A DNA stretch of 64,000 nucleotides from NCBI RefSeq assembly GCF_000275845.1, contig NW_006766883.1, forward strand, positions 2,869,655 through 2,933,654, in the 5' to 3' direction. Numbering within the stretch: the first letter of the stretch is position 1; every line of letters begins with the position of its first letter. The stretch comes from Dichomitus squalens LYAD-421 SS1 (Eukaryota; Basidiomycota; Agaricomycetes; Polyporales; Polyporaceae). The translations under genes were made by a program, and so were the position numbers. Positions 45,215 to 55,254 of the stretch are shown here, piece by piece. The notes below the pieces were generated by a model. That model made no database searches, had not been told where the DNA came from, and saw nothing but the letters and a program-made list of their open reading frames with translations.

Positions 45215-46813
45215 CTATGACTGTCTTCTGGGCGCCGACGAGGGGTCGTACATGGGAGGTGCGTCCTCGAGAATGGCCTGCATCTCCTGAATCCTCCGTA
45301 ACCTCTCGATCTCGTCCTGCAGCCTCGCCATCTGCTCCCGGAGTTCCTGATTTTCGACAGAAGGGGGATGGGCCTCTGACGCTGCAGACGAAGCCTCGCC
45401 GGATGCTGTCGCGTTTGCCGAAGAGACCGTGGGGGGCAATGGTCGTAGTAACGTCGCGTGCTCTCCCTCCACAGCGGCTTGGACAGTTTCATCCTCCTCG
45501 GGTGAGTACTGCACAGTAGGGCCGCGCTCAACGCTCTGCTGGCGCCGTAGAGGTCGGAGAGGCATGTTTGGGGCAGGCAACTCGTCGGAGGGCCACCTAA
45601 TCGTGGCACGCCGGGATTGGGATAGGAAGGAGTCGACAGTGCTGGAACGGGAGAGGGTCTCGGGGTTCACGGTGCCCTCTCTGATGTGGATCAAGCTGGT
45701 GGCAGAGTTCGGCTCTGAGCCCGTGATGTCGCTCCCGGAGTAGTAGGCCGTGTGCCTCCCTACTCCACGATTGCTCTCCATCGTCTCCTCCGTCCTGGGC
45801 TTATCAGAGAGCGCGAAACCGGCTGTGAGTGCGGATCGCCGAACGCGTCTCCTGCAACAGAAGAAGGCAATGACAGCCAGAATCAGTAGGGCTGCAATGC
45901 CTCCCCCAGCTGCGCCGATGATCACTCCCAGAGGAGCCGAGCGCTTAGAAGTCGCTGCATGCACGACGGAGTCGGGCGTTGTCGTCTGCGCAGTTGATGC
46001 AGAAGAAGTAGGCGAGGTTGTGGAGTTCGAAGGAGTGTCATGCACGGAGGAGGGAGGAGAGGTTGTGGGCGCAACAGGTAACGTAGAAGTTGAGGAGTTG
46101 TTGGCCGTCTTCGTGCTATCGGAGGTTAGCGAACTCGAAGATGACGGGGTTTGGCTAGTCACAGATGTCGTGATCGCCGTTGTGGTGGAGATGAAGTGGA
46201 CAATTTGAGTCTGAGTGACAGTGACAGTATCGGACGAGGACGTCGTGGACGGCGGAGGCGGTGGAGGTGGATCAGAGGGATTCCCGTTGTCAAACGTGTA
46301 CACGACCCTGTCGAAGAGTACCAGGGAATCCTGACCACCAGGCGCACTGATGACCAACGTATGGGTTGCATTGTCTAGCCCGTCCTCCTGGAACACGACT
46401 TGGCTATAGTCGTAGTCGGTGCTGTCCGTCGGAGTGCTCTGGTATGGGACTGGCCCCCCGTCGTCGATCTGGAAAACCAGGTTTGTGACCGTCGTCAAGG
46501 CGTTCGGAACGCTATTTGCCAGAGCGTTGTACACTTGTATACCTGTCCCCGTGAAAGGGATTGTGATCGTGTACGGAGAATTGTCCGTCGTAATATGGGT
46601 GGTTTCGTGCCAGGTCCCATTGAACACCTGCGTTGTGTCCAGGTGAACGGTGCAACCGCTACAGCCACCTTGGGACCACTGGTTGGCTGGTGAATATGTG
46701 ATGACGCTTGAGGTGTCGTCGATAGTGGCGGTAACAGGTATACAATACACCCGTATAGCTGCAAAAAGAGTGTAGAGCAGGGAGGTGCGTCGGGAAAGGC
46801 GATTGACTATCAT
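45215..46813 (-). CDS. P1: type I membrane receptor-like protein of the tandem family, PPxY tail
   Basis: 532 residues, no intron needed. The start MIVNRLSRR at 46813 (an ATG 57 bases upstream is in frame) gives a signal peptide ending near VTA. Ectodomain: TIDDTSSVITYSP, WSQGGCSGC, FNGTWHETTH, IPFTGTGIQVYNALA, LVFQIDDGG, and DSLVLFDRVVYTF, to about residue 195. Then a Pro run and a Ser/Thr stalk. One membrane helix at about 295-321 (LGVIIGAAGGGIAALLILAV) is followed by FFCCRRRVRR. The cytoplasmic tail has PNMPLRPLRRQ, a coiled coil (LREQMARLQDEIERLRRIQE) and ends EDAPPMYDPSSAP, a PPxY motif of the kind bound by WW domains of Rsp5/Nedd4 ligases. Ligand and role unknown. Confidence 0.85.
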   Translation of the reverse strand: MIVNRLSRRTSLLYTLFAAIRVYCIPVTATIDDTSSVITYSPANQWSQGGCSGCTVHLDTTQVFNGTWHETTHITTDNSPYTITIPFTGTGIQVYNALANSVPNALTTVTNLVFQIDDGGPVPYQSTPTDSTDYDYSQVVFQEDGLDNATHTLVISAPGGQDSLVLFDRVVYTFDNGNPSDPPPPPPPSTTSSSDTVTVTQTQIVHFISTTTAITTSVTSQTPSSSSSLTSDSTKTANNSSTSTLPVAPTTSPPSSVHDTPSNSTTSPTSSASTAQTTTPDSVVHAATSKRSAPLGVIIGAAGGGIAALLILAVIAFFCCRRRVRRSALTAGFALSDKPRTEETMESNRGVGRHTAYYSGSDITGSEPNSATSLIHIREGTVNPETLSRSSTVDSFLSQSRRATIRWPSDELPAPNMPLRPLRRQQSVERGPTVQYSPEEDETVQAAVEGEHATLLRPLPPTVSSANATASGEASSAASEAHPPSVENQELREQMARLQDEIERLRRIQEMQAILEDAPPMYDPSSAPRRQS

Positions 46814-47702
46814 GGAGAAGAAGGCATGCAGGAGAATGGTCAGTTTCGAGGAGAGGCGAGAGTAAGGCACTCACCATATTCGCTGCTCTATCCTAGGGAG
46901 CTGAGACCCGGAGAATAGCATGTCCATTAGTCCATTCTTCGGCGCACCCGAGAGAACCTGATTTGAACTTGCGAAGGTGATGAGGTATCTCCTTCAGTGT
47001 TCCTGCCATCTCACGTTGAGAGGTACCTTGGCAGACGCAATTACCACGGCTACAGCATCCGAAGCGAGTGTCCATGCGAGCGACCTCAACGGGAGTACGC
47101 CCTGTGAAACCGCACAGGAGACACCGAAGACAAGGCTAGAGATAGATATGCTTGCCACAAGGCGACGACTCATCCGCAGCTTCGTCATTGAATGTGGCAG
47201 TGCTACTACCGGGGACAAACAGCGCCCGCGCTGTCTCAGATCCGAAGGCTGCACCGCTGCCTTCAGCTATTAGTATCTATCATCACACTCGTTACCTGAG
47301 AACCTCTCAGGCATCCGCAAGACGTACTCAGCATCAGGTGATCAGGAAGAAACTGAAAAGCGGCAGTGCAGTCTGTCCACGAGCTATTTTGAAGGAGCGA
47401 GCCGCTCTTAGGTAGTAGCTGACCTGCGAAAGAGAAGGCGATTGAGACCTTGCCCGCACTCCAGCAACGATTCGCAGCATACGGTAATCCGCGAAAAACC
47501 ACGCCATAATACGTCAATGGCACAGAAAGTAGCCATCAACAGACTGCACGCATGCGATTGAACGACCGTTGTGGTATGATTACTATCAAATTAGAGGAGT
47601 CGCCAAATGCAATCCCTGTTCGCGCTACGTCAGATAATCAGCCAAACATGACAGATGAATCATGATTCCAGTAACGAACTCCATTATGAACTTCGAACAC
47701 AG
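46814..47702. other. Intergenic region P1-P2
   Basis: Promoter of P1 and 3' flank of P2. No gene recognised. Confidence 0.45.
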
Positions 47703-49274
47703 TCACACTCGCGGCGCTGAAGTGGGATCATAGAGTGGCGGCGCATCGTCATATACAACCGACCTCTGGGTACCCTGCCTCTCCTGCCTCTCCTGCCTCT
47801 CCCGCAACCTCTCAATCTCCGCCTGCAGCATCGAAACCTGCTCGCGCAAATTCGAGCCACCTCCTGTGGACGCAGTGCGCGGAGCTATAGACGAGGTATG
47901 AGTCGCTGCTGCGGAGAGAGGATGCTGAGTTGTGGAGATGCCATCCGATTCTGACTCTTCATATCCGCCCAGCAGCACCTTCTCTTCTGCGTCTGGGCTC
48001 CGGACAATGTTCTCGTGATGTCGATAAGCTAGCTCCGGCGGCATATACGGCACATCCGCGTTCTGGCCAGGCGAAGTATTGGATGGGTAGATGGTGCCAG
48101 CGGATGCATCGCGCGACGTGCGTGAGAGCGCGCGCGAGAGCATCTCGGGAGCAATGTGGACTACACGTGAGGCCGAGCTCGATTCGGCGCTCTGCTCGAC
48201 ATCCGAATACGCTCGTTCGGAAGCACCGCCCAAAAGCTCGCCCATGTTTCCAGAGCTCCCAATCGTAGACATGTCTGCACGATGTGTGGCTGAACGTGCG
48301 CGCCGATGCAGCCAAAGGACCAAGAACACGAGGAAAATTACGATGGCCAATCCCCCTACTACTGCACCAGCTATCAGCCCGGTAGGAGGACTGCGCTTCG
48401 AAGTTGTGACCGCGACCGCAGCTACGCTCGAGGAAGCGGCATCCGGGGTAGTGGTAGTGGCAGTGGCGCTGGAACGTGTTGAGGAGGACACCGGCGATGT
48501 TTTCGACGGAGTGGAGGACGGTGCGGAAACAGAAGAAGTGGAGGCGGTGGAGGACGACAGACCTGAGGGAGCTGCCGAAGCTCTCGAGGAGAATAAAGTG
48601 TCTGTGATGCTTTGGGTTGTAACGACGAGACCGGTCGAGCCAGTCGTGGTGATGACAGAAGTGACGACAGTCGTTTCCTTCGCTGTTGGAGGCGGCGGAG
48701 CTGCCGTAGTGACGGTGGTTGAGGTAGTGACGGGCGGGTCGGGCACTGTGTACTCAACACGATCGAAGAGGACATTCGTGTTGGCCCCGTCCGTTGCATG
48801 GATGACGAGGAGATGCGGGCTGTTCGATAGACCATCCTGCGAGAACACCAGCACATTGTACTCAATGTCCGTACTGGATGACGGGTCATGCTGGTACCCA
48901 GATCCCACCCTCTCGCCGTCGATCTCGAACCACAAGTTCACGGCCGTCACGGTATTGGGCTGGGCAGCGGTGTTCGCGACGATGTTGTATACAGAGACGG
49001 CTGTGCCTGTGAACTGAACCGTGATGAACCGCTCGTCGGTGTCCGTCGTGAAGTGTGAAGTGTCGTGCCAGGTCCCATCGAACGCCTCAGAGGGGTCAGG
49101 ATGGATCCAGCAGGACGTGCATCCCGCACCTTGTGACCACGACTGAGGAGTTGTATAGGAGATCGCCCCGGACGTGTCCGCGTCGTCGATGATGTGAGTG
49201 GTCGAGGCTGCTCGCTGTGTGGCGAGGAAGCCAAGCAAGAGATGGAACGCCACCCTACATCGGATCGCAAACAT
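47703..49274 (-). CDS. P2: type I membrane receptor-like protein of the tandem family, PPxY tail
   Basis: 523 residues, single exon. Signal peptide MFAIRCRVAFHLLLGFLATQ. Ectodomain: IIDDADTSGAISYTT, WSQGAGCTSC, FDGTWHDTSH, VQFTGTAVSVYNIVA, LWFEIDGERVG, IEYNVLVFSQDGL and NVLFDRVEYT. It is followed by a long Thr/Ser/Ala stalk. Membrane helix at about residues 300-325 (LIAGAVVGGLAIVIFLVFL) with HRRARSATHR behind it. The tail includes VVHIAPEMLSRALSR, a coiled coil (LREQVSMLQAEIERLRERQE) and ends DDAPPLYDPTSAP, again PPxY. Closest by motif to P1 (ISY/ITY after IDD, the APPxYDP ending). Confidence 0.85.
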   Translation of the reverse strand: MFAIRCRVAFHLLLGFLATQRAASTTHIIDDADTSGAISYTTPQSWSQGAGCTSCWIHPDPSEAFDGTWHDTSHFTTDTDERFITVQFTGTAVSVYNIVANTAAQPNTVTAVNLWFEIDGERVGSGYQHDPSSSTDIEYNVLVFSQDGLSNSPHLLVIHATDGANTNVLFDRVEYTVPDPPVTTSTTVTTAAPPPPTAKETTVVTSVITTTGSTGLVVTTQSITDTLFSSRASAAPSGLSSSTASTSSVSAPSSTPSKTSPVSSSTRSSATATTTTPDAASSSVAAVAVTTSKRSPPTGLIAGAVVGGLAIVIFLVFLVLWLHRRARSATHRADMSTIGSSGNMGELLGGASERAYSDVEQSAESSSASRVVHIAPEMLSRALSRTSRDASAGTIYPSNTSPGQNADVPYMPPELAYRHHENIVRSPDAEEKVLLGGYEESESDGISTTQHPLSAAATHTSSIAPRTASTGGGSNLREQVSMLQAEIERLRERQERQERQGTQRSVVYDDAPPLYDPTSAPRV

Positions 49275-49906
49275 GGATTATGACCAACGAGCGTGTGCAC
49301 AGGCCTGCAAGGGTATCTGTGAGGATGGAAGATGGAAGGAGTCGAAGAAAGGACATTGACTTACTACTGCGACATCCTAGGGTCTACGTCGGTGCGAATT
49401 CGGCGTGCCCAATTCCCAAACCTATCACAGGTACATATAGAGGCGTGAGCTCGAAGATGAGCTGTCAGTTCCTAGTCTACAGCAACAGAGTACGCCCGTT
49501 AGAATATCGCACCTTCCCTGTCCACTAGGCGATGGGTCTGTCAATGATCAGCATCTCCCGCGGATTGCTACAAGCTTTTCTCCCATGCTTTGACGGGCAG
49601 TCAGAGATTGGAAGGGCGAAAGAGCTTCCTTATGATGGTGCAGGCTCCAGAACGGCAAAGCTCCTTCCCACCCCATGCGGTGGCAATGCGAAGACACGTT
49701 CCGAACAGCGCCCGATGGTGATGCATCGAGTCTTCTGTTCAATAAACCCTCGCCGGATGAGACCGCTGTGCGTCCCCAAGCTCCGCCTGAAGGCCGTAGA
49801 AGATGAAGCATTGCAAACCCACAAGACGATACTACTAATAAACCAGCAAAAAATCTAAGCATACTGGTGCGTGTCCAAGAAGGCCTTCGTCACTGCCCGC
49901 ATCATC
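49275..49906. other. Intergenic region P2-P3
   Basis: Promoter of P2 and 3' flank of P3. Frames at 49532-49862 show no domain. Confidence 0.45.
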
Positions 49907-51496
49907 TCAAGGAGCGTACTCCGGAGGGGGCTCAGCCAGCAATCGCTGCAATTCCTGCTCCTCCCGTAATCTCGTGATCTCCTCTTGCAGCAGGACCACC
50001 TGGTTACGCAGGGTTGACACACCAGAAATAGATGTTGGGGACCGTATGGGCGGGGAAGGGAGGGTCTGTGGCGCAGGGAGTTCTTGAGAGGCCCGGGGAG
50101 GGGCTGCTGCCAACCGAGACGGCGCGCTGAATTCTATGTCAGACTTGTGGTCACTGTCCTGCTCAGTGGGCGTTCGCGAGGAGGAATCGAGATGCATCAC
50201 AGGGATTGAGAAGGTCAGATTGGACTGCGAGTGTTCCAACTGTAAGGACGGAGAGGCGATGGATGGCGATACGGGTGCGTCTGGGAGGGGACGTGAGTCG
50301 GGCGCTTCGCCGACGCCTGAGTCGACGCCTTTGTCGTTCTCTTGCCTGCTCATCTGCCATCTGCTGACGACCGATGATGGCTCAGATACAGGTAGGGCGG
50401 ATGTCGAACTAACGTTCGTCGCATGTTGCCCGTTAAGCAGGGGCGATTGCATGGTGCTAGTTGAGTGCATAGACGCCCCAAAGGGATGGATGGTCGTGGG
50501 TAGTGGATCGTCGACAACACGCTTCTCCTGAGATGGCCCTACGACTGCTCTTCTCCTTCTGCGACGCATGCAGCATAGCAGAGCGGCAACGATGATGAGA
50601 ACCGCAACGCCTCCCGCCACTCCCCCAGCTATGGATCCAACAGCCGCACCAGATCTGTGCGGAGAAGCGGTCGGAGAAGCGTTGGTAGTCGTACGCTGCT
50701 CGCCCGCGTTAGGTGACGATGTGAATGTGGACGTGACATTGTCCCCAGAGCTGGTTGGCGACTGAGATCCGCTAGAAGGCAGGCTCGTCGAAGAGTCGTG
50801 AGAGGATGTGGGGGGGTTAGAAGACGGGATGGAGTAAAGTGAAGAACTCAAGGACCGAGTAGGAGAACTCGAGGAAATAGCTCGGGGCGAGGTTGGCTGT
50901 TGCGTCGGGGAGGGAGGGGGAAGAACGAGCGTCGGGGAGGGTGAATCCTGGTCCGTGAACGTATAGACGATGTGGTCGAACAGGATGAGACTTGGGTTTG
51001 TATCCCCCGTGTCCTGCAATACGATGGTGTGTTCCTCGTTCGGGAGATTTTCGTTTGAGTACATGAGTACGTTGTACTGGTAGTCGGTGCTTGTGGGGTC
51101 GTTGGAATATGACCCAACAAGTGCACCATCGAGGAGAAATGTAACGTTCGTGAGTGTGGTGATGTATTGAATGGGGGGTGCGAGGATGCCGTAGACGTAT
51201 ACCGCCGTCCCGTTGAACTGTGCCGTCATTGTACGTATCTCCTCCCCAGCATGGGCGGTAGCGTCATGCCAAGTCCCGCTAAAGGCTTGCGACTGGTCCG
51301 GCTGCACACGGCAGCCCGTGCACTGAGGGCCCAGATTCCATGCACCCGAGTATGATGGGAGGAGGCCAGTAACGCTGTCGCCGTCCTGGTCGTCGATAGT
51401 GCGGGTAGTGGTGCCGGCGAGTACACCTGCTGCAGTGAAAAGCAATATGAGGAAACGAGAGCATCCAGGACAATGAGGGGGGAGACACCCGGTCAT
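49907..51496 (-). CDS. P3: type I membrane receptor-like protein of the tandem family, PPxY tail
   Basis: 529 residues, single exon. Signal peptide MTGCLPPHCPGCSRFLILLF. Ectodomain: RTIDDQDGDSVTGLLPSYS, WNLGPQCTGC, FSGTWHDATAH, AQFNGTAVYVYGILA, VTFLLDGALVGSY, YQYNVLMYSNENL and SLILFDHIVYTF. Stalk rich in Ser/Pro/Thr. Membrane helix at about residues 283-307 (VGSIAGGVAGGVAVLIIVAA) followed by CCMRRRRRR. The tail is long and Ser/Pro-rich, with a coiled coil (LRNQVVLLQEEITRLREEQE) and ends AEPPPEYAP (PPxY). The GD-x-x-TGL-x-P-x-Y pattern after IDD groups it with P5 and P6. Confidence 0.85.
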   Translation of the reverse strand: MTGCLPPHCPGCSRFLILLFTAAGVLAGTTTRTIDDQDGDSVTGLLPSYSGAWNLGPQCTGCRVQPDQSQAFSGTWHDATAHAGEEIRTMTAQFNGTAVYVYGILAPPIQYITTLTNVTFLLDGALVGSYSNDPTSTDYQYNVLMYSNENLPNEEHTIVLQDTGDTNPSLILFDHIVYTFTDQDSPSPTLVLPPPSPTQQPTSPRAISSSSPTRSLSSSLYSIPSSNPPTSSHDSSTSLPSSGSQSPTSSGDNVTSTFTSSPNAGEQRTTTNASPTASPHRSGAAVGSIAGGVAGGVAVLIIVAALLCCMRRRRRRAVVGPSQEKRVVDDPLPTTIHPFGASMHSTSTMQSPLLNGQHATNVSSTSALPVSEPSSVVSRWQMSRQENDKGVDSGVGEAPDSRPLPDAPVSPSIASPSLQLEHSQSNLTFSIPVMHLDSSSRTPTEQDSDHKSDIEFSAPSRLAAAPPRASQELPAPQTLPSPPIRSPTSISGVSTLRNQVVLLQEEITRLREEQELQRLLAEPPPEYAP

Positions 51497-51656
51497 GGGG
51501 ACAGATGCAATGAAAGACCTAGGACATGTGAAGGAGACAAAGTTGTCGGTGAGCTGGCTAGTGCGAAAGTGGTTCGGCAGTTAGGCACCGCGGCGTAGGG
51601 ACTGCCCCGAGAGGCTCAGCAATAGGGTTCTGCCGCCATCTAGCGCTAGATAGCAG

Positions 51657-52211
51657 TAGGCGTGTTCAATTCTTGTCGCTCGCTCATTTCCTCGCGCGCC
51701 TACCGGGCGTCTGCCTACCTGGATTCAAGGTCAGATCAAGCGCCTGTACTATGTAGCACAGCGAGCAGAGGTGTGCAGGCAGCGGGTGCAACACGACCGC
51801 ATCAGGGTCGCGAGCTGGGACTGAGGAGCGACGCGAAAGCTTAACAATTCGAAAGATAGAGAGCTCCATGACTCGAGACGCGGAGTCGTCCCGCAAGGCT
51901 TACAGTGGCAACCCCAGGTGGCCAGTGAACCGTGTCGTGCCGGATCTGGTTCCGATTTGGGCGCATTGTGTACAATTATTCTCGGTCAACAAGTCTATAA
52001 CGATCTGCCGACGTCTCCATCCACTTTCTGGACAGATTTTCTGGGTATAACAAATCTAGCATAGGACGGAAACGTCGATCTCGCTGCACCCGCTGCCTGC
52101 GCACCTCTGCTCGCTGTGCTACAGGCGCTTGATCTGACCTTGAATCCAGGTCAGCAGGCGCCCAGTAGGCGCGCGAGGAAATGAGCGAGCGACAAGAATT
52201 GAACACGCCTA
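51657..52211. mobile_element. MITE-like fold-back element with about 130-bp inverted repeats
   Basis: The left arm starts TAGGCGTGTTCAATTCTTG at 51657. The right arm, read in reverse from 52211, starts with the same bases and stays highly similar for about 130 bases, with small differences (for example a few extra bases in the left arm near the CTGTACTATGTAGC stretch). TA at both ends could be a Tc1/mariner-type TA target duplication. Total 555 bp, no coding capacity for a transposase. Confidence 0.75.
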
Positions 52212-52383
52212 GTGTCAACGCATATCTGCACTGTTGATGGTACGATGATCGTGTCAGCAATTCCTTCTCCCGAGCGAATACAGTTTTGCGATGAGATGGT
52301 ACGTACGTGGGCCAGAGCCAGTAAATGAGTTCTACGTAGCTCTAGGTTTATCAATGTACTGTGTTTGCGCGGGACGATATGAG

Positions 52384-52809
52384 TGGATGACTTCCCATAA
52401 GGATCTACGGCCATTTTGTCGTCCGTAGATACTGAAAGTGTCCTATCCGCCGAGATGCCGATGCCGATTTGTACTCCGCTTTCGAGGCCGACGTCCGTAG
52501 ATGCTGCATGCGCCCAAAATCTAGAAGGGGGGGTCGACCCCCCTTTCTAGACCTAAACGCAGCCGTAGAAGCTCGCTTGAGGTCGTAAACGACTCGAAAG
52601 GAAGGTGCCATCATTACAAATTGTGTTGGGATCAATCGCCTACTACATTGGGTGCTGATGTAAGGCGCAAAAGAGCACGTTCATAGCATTAGACGCTCTC
52701 CGGATATCCCGGCCTGATCATTGAGCGCCCGAGATCTCTGGACAGATTAGAGCTCCGATATATGTCTACGGACACTCCAGAGCCGTAGATCCTTATGGGA
52801 AGTCATCCA
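52384..52809. mobile_element. Second fold-back element with 28-bp perfect inverted repeats
   Basis: 52384-52411 (tggatgacttcccataagg...) is the exact reverse complement of 52782-52809. Total length 426 bp; no open frame with a domain. No clear target duplication. Confidence 0.75.
52520..52551. repeat. 32-bp near-perfect palindrome
   Basis: TCTAGAAGGGGGGG followed by TCGA and CCCCCCT TTCTAGA; only the G/C tract phase breaks the symmetry. It lies near the centre of the fold-back element and could extrude as a cruciform. Confidence 0.8.
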
Positions 52810-53036
52810 GTAATGATTCAGAGAGCGTTCGTGATTGGCGCCCGTCCTCGAACGGCGCGTAGAGGCCGCATCTCATACACTTGGTTGAAGGGGGATTCCG
52901 AGCGCTAGAGATTCCATCTGAAAGCTTGCCGCATTCACTGCGACACGGAGTGTTCTGGTACTAGTTCTCGAATTCTTTCATGAGGAATAATGCACACACT
53001 GAGCTTCCTGGCGGACAAAATCCACAACTTGGATCC

Positions 53037-53146
53037 CGTTTGGCAAGCGGGATAGGAGTGTGGGATGGTCCGCCAAATCCATAGTTGTACATCTACGGGG
53101 AATTTGGCAGATACTCCGACACTCCCGGCATCCCGCTTGCCAAACG
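53037..53146. repeat. 110-bp fold-back with 17-bp perfect arms
   Basis: cgtttggcaagcgggat (53037-53053) pairs with atcccgcttgccaaacg (53130-53146); the inner parts are also partly complementary. Confidence 0.75.
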
Positions 53147-53968
53147 GTGCATTACTGAATAGACAGCACAGAGTCACTGCGACGTGACTTTTGACTTGTG
53201 TATTGTTCCACAAGAAGAGACAGACATATTCCCGCTGCATTCGAAGCCCAGAACTTGAATGACGCGTACCAAACGCTCTGCCAACGACCACGCCTCGTGG
53301 TGGTAGAAACCGTTTTGCCTTATCTTCGGGGGTTGTAGCGTGCTCTGCAAAGCGTCCACGATGTACAAAGCGGTGCAGGCCCGTGCTGGTGGATGGCTGT
53401 CGATTCCATGGCTCAAGAAGGGTGTTGAGGTCGAGTTCTCGAACGAAGTGATGAGTAGGTGTCGCTTGGGCAGGAATGAGCGTTGCTCAGACTTCTCTCG
53501 GAGTAGAAGGAGAATCAGGAAAAAACCATCGAAGCTACCATTGATGCACAACGCGAAGCAGACGACTTATACTACTCGGGAAGTGCTAGAACTAGATGCG
53601 ATGAAGCGATTCCGTGGGATGAATAGCGGTGTCATGGCACTGCGTTATTCACAAAATTTCACAAAAAGAGACATTACATAGCTGTAATAATCAGTACGAT
53701 ATGATGGACCATCAGTTGTGTGGACTGTCGACCCGTGGAACTGGTGGAACTTGTCGCTGATACCTGACACTGCAATTGTGAGATCAGGCTTCGCTCTAGA
53801 GACATTGTCGTGACAACCAACACACTAGAGTCTGTCGGCCCAAGTGGGTGCAGATCATGCACAACATACTGTAGGCAAGGTGGCCGGATGCATTGGTCGT
53901 TCGATAATATTGACGGTCTCAAGGTCACCGGGCCTTCTAATCAAAGCCGGGCGTACTACTGTGAGCCA

Positions 53969-55254
53969 TCATGCTATGTATAGGGACGTGAGAAGAGGAC
54001 TCACAGGCCTCACCTGACTACTATCTTTCTCGAGGCCCCGCTCGATGGGAGTGAATGTAGGATATTCCGAGCGTGACACCTCGACCTTCTCGAGAATGCT
54101 CGCCATGATACCGTCGTTGAGATATGTTTTCGATGGCGCAACATTGTTGTAGGACGTCGGACTAGTTGCAACACTGGACATGGTCGGCCTCGGCGAATGC
54201 GGCACATCGGGAGTAGGTCGGATCGGGAAACGAGGCGCGCAAATGATTGGAACCTCTTGACACACGTCTGTGGGAGACAGGATGAGGCATGGTGTGGCAC
54301 TGATTGAGTAAAGTTCAGCTTACGACCTGAACTGTCAATCATGCGAGGAAGGCCGTCGTCATCGGCTAGACGCCGCAGGGCCTTCTTGTTTGCACGGCGT
54401 CGCAGATGCCTGTTAATGTAGAGTGCCGCTCCAGTGAGCACAGCCAAGGCCAATACGCTACCGAGAACTTCGCCAGCGATAGACTCGGGTCGAGCAGACC
54501 CGTGAGCGCCGGACGAGGTGGGGGGCGACCCGGGAACAGTGGGCACTCGTGATGCCTGAAGTACGCGTCAGTTGATTGCGCAGAGCACGATGGTACCACT
54601 CACAGAGGACGTGGGTGTTCCTGAATCAAGTGAAAGGGAACCTCCCGGCTCTGATTGAGGTTGCGACGAGATGGATGTGATGCTGGACAGTGACTTGTGC
54701 GATGACGATGACGACGATGGTAAGGAGGGAGGAAGGGGAGAAGATGTGTCATCATCTGCTGTGTATTCAAAGTAATCGAACATGACCAAAGATAGGCCTT
54801 TGGCTTCAATCACAAGGCTATGTGGCACGTTCTGGAGACCGGAGTTGGCGTACACCAGGGAATTGTATGTGTATCCCCAGCTTGAGATCGCGGGTTGTGT
54901 GTAGTTGGAGACCGTATTGTTATCGAGGATGAATTGGATGTCGGGTTGTGGACTGGGGTTGTATGGGAGGACGTTGTAGACGTATACAGCTGTCCCGGTG
55001 AACTGCACTGAGATTTGAGGCGGGTCAGATTGATCGGGGGTCTGCCCAACCCAAACCCAATGCAACGTCCCGTTCTTGATCTTGATAGGGTCGGGACATT
55101 GTGACCAAGGATAAGGATAATCGCATGCCGTCTTCCATTGCGGCGAATATGTGATAGAGCGGTCTGCGTCGTCAATGGTGCGATTCCGGACAGAGGCCAG
55201 CACACATGGAGCAAGGAGGCCGACGAGGCAGGAGATCCATACATGGGGGGCCAT
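53969..55254 (-). CDS. P4: divergent, short-tailed member of the tandem membrane protein family
   Basis: About 393 residues from three exons: 55254-54604, 54555-54324 and 54267-53969. Signal peptide MAPHVWISCLVGLLAPCVLA. Ectodomain: RTIDDADRSITYSP, then CDYPYPWSQCPDP in place of the Cx2C, and NGTLHWVW in place of GTWH. The later part is well kept: VQFTGTAVYVYNVL, IQFILDNNTV, YTYNSLVYANSGL and LSLVMFDYFEYT. Ser-rich stalk, then a membrane helix (LGSVLALAVLTGAALYI) with NRHLRRRANKKALRR. The tail is different from the other members: no coiled coil and no PPxY; it has SRSEYPTFTPIERGL. A further intron (gtgagg...attag) could alter the last residues and move the stop to about 53932. Confidence 0.75.

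Larger units (their letters stand above)
51497..53968. other. Repeat-rich intergenic region P3-P4
   Basis: 2.5 kb without a recognised gene, containing three fold-back elements and a palindrome (listed separately). Confidence 0.6.

Noticed and set aside
46930..46990. Possible tRNA because of GTTCAAATC on the minus strand
   Set aside because: No T-stem pairing and no matching A box or acceptor stem.
48091..49017. 308-residue plus-strand frame
   Set aside because: Exact antisense of P2; Val/Glu-rich composition mirrors the Thr/Ser stalk.
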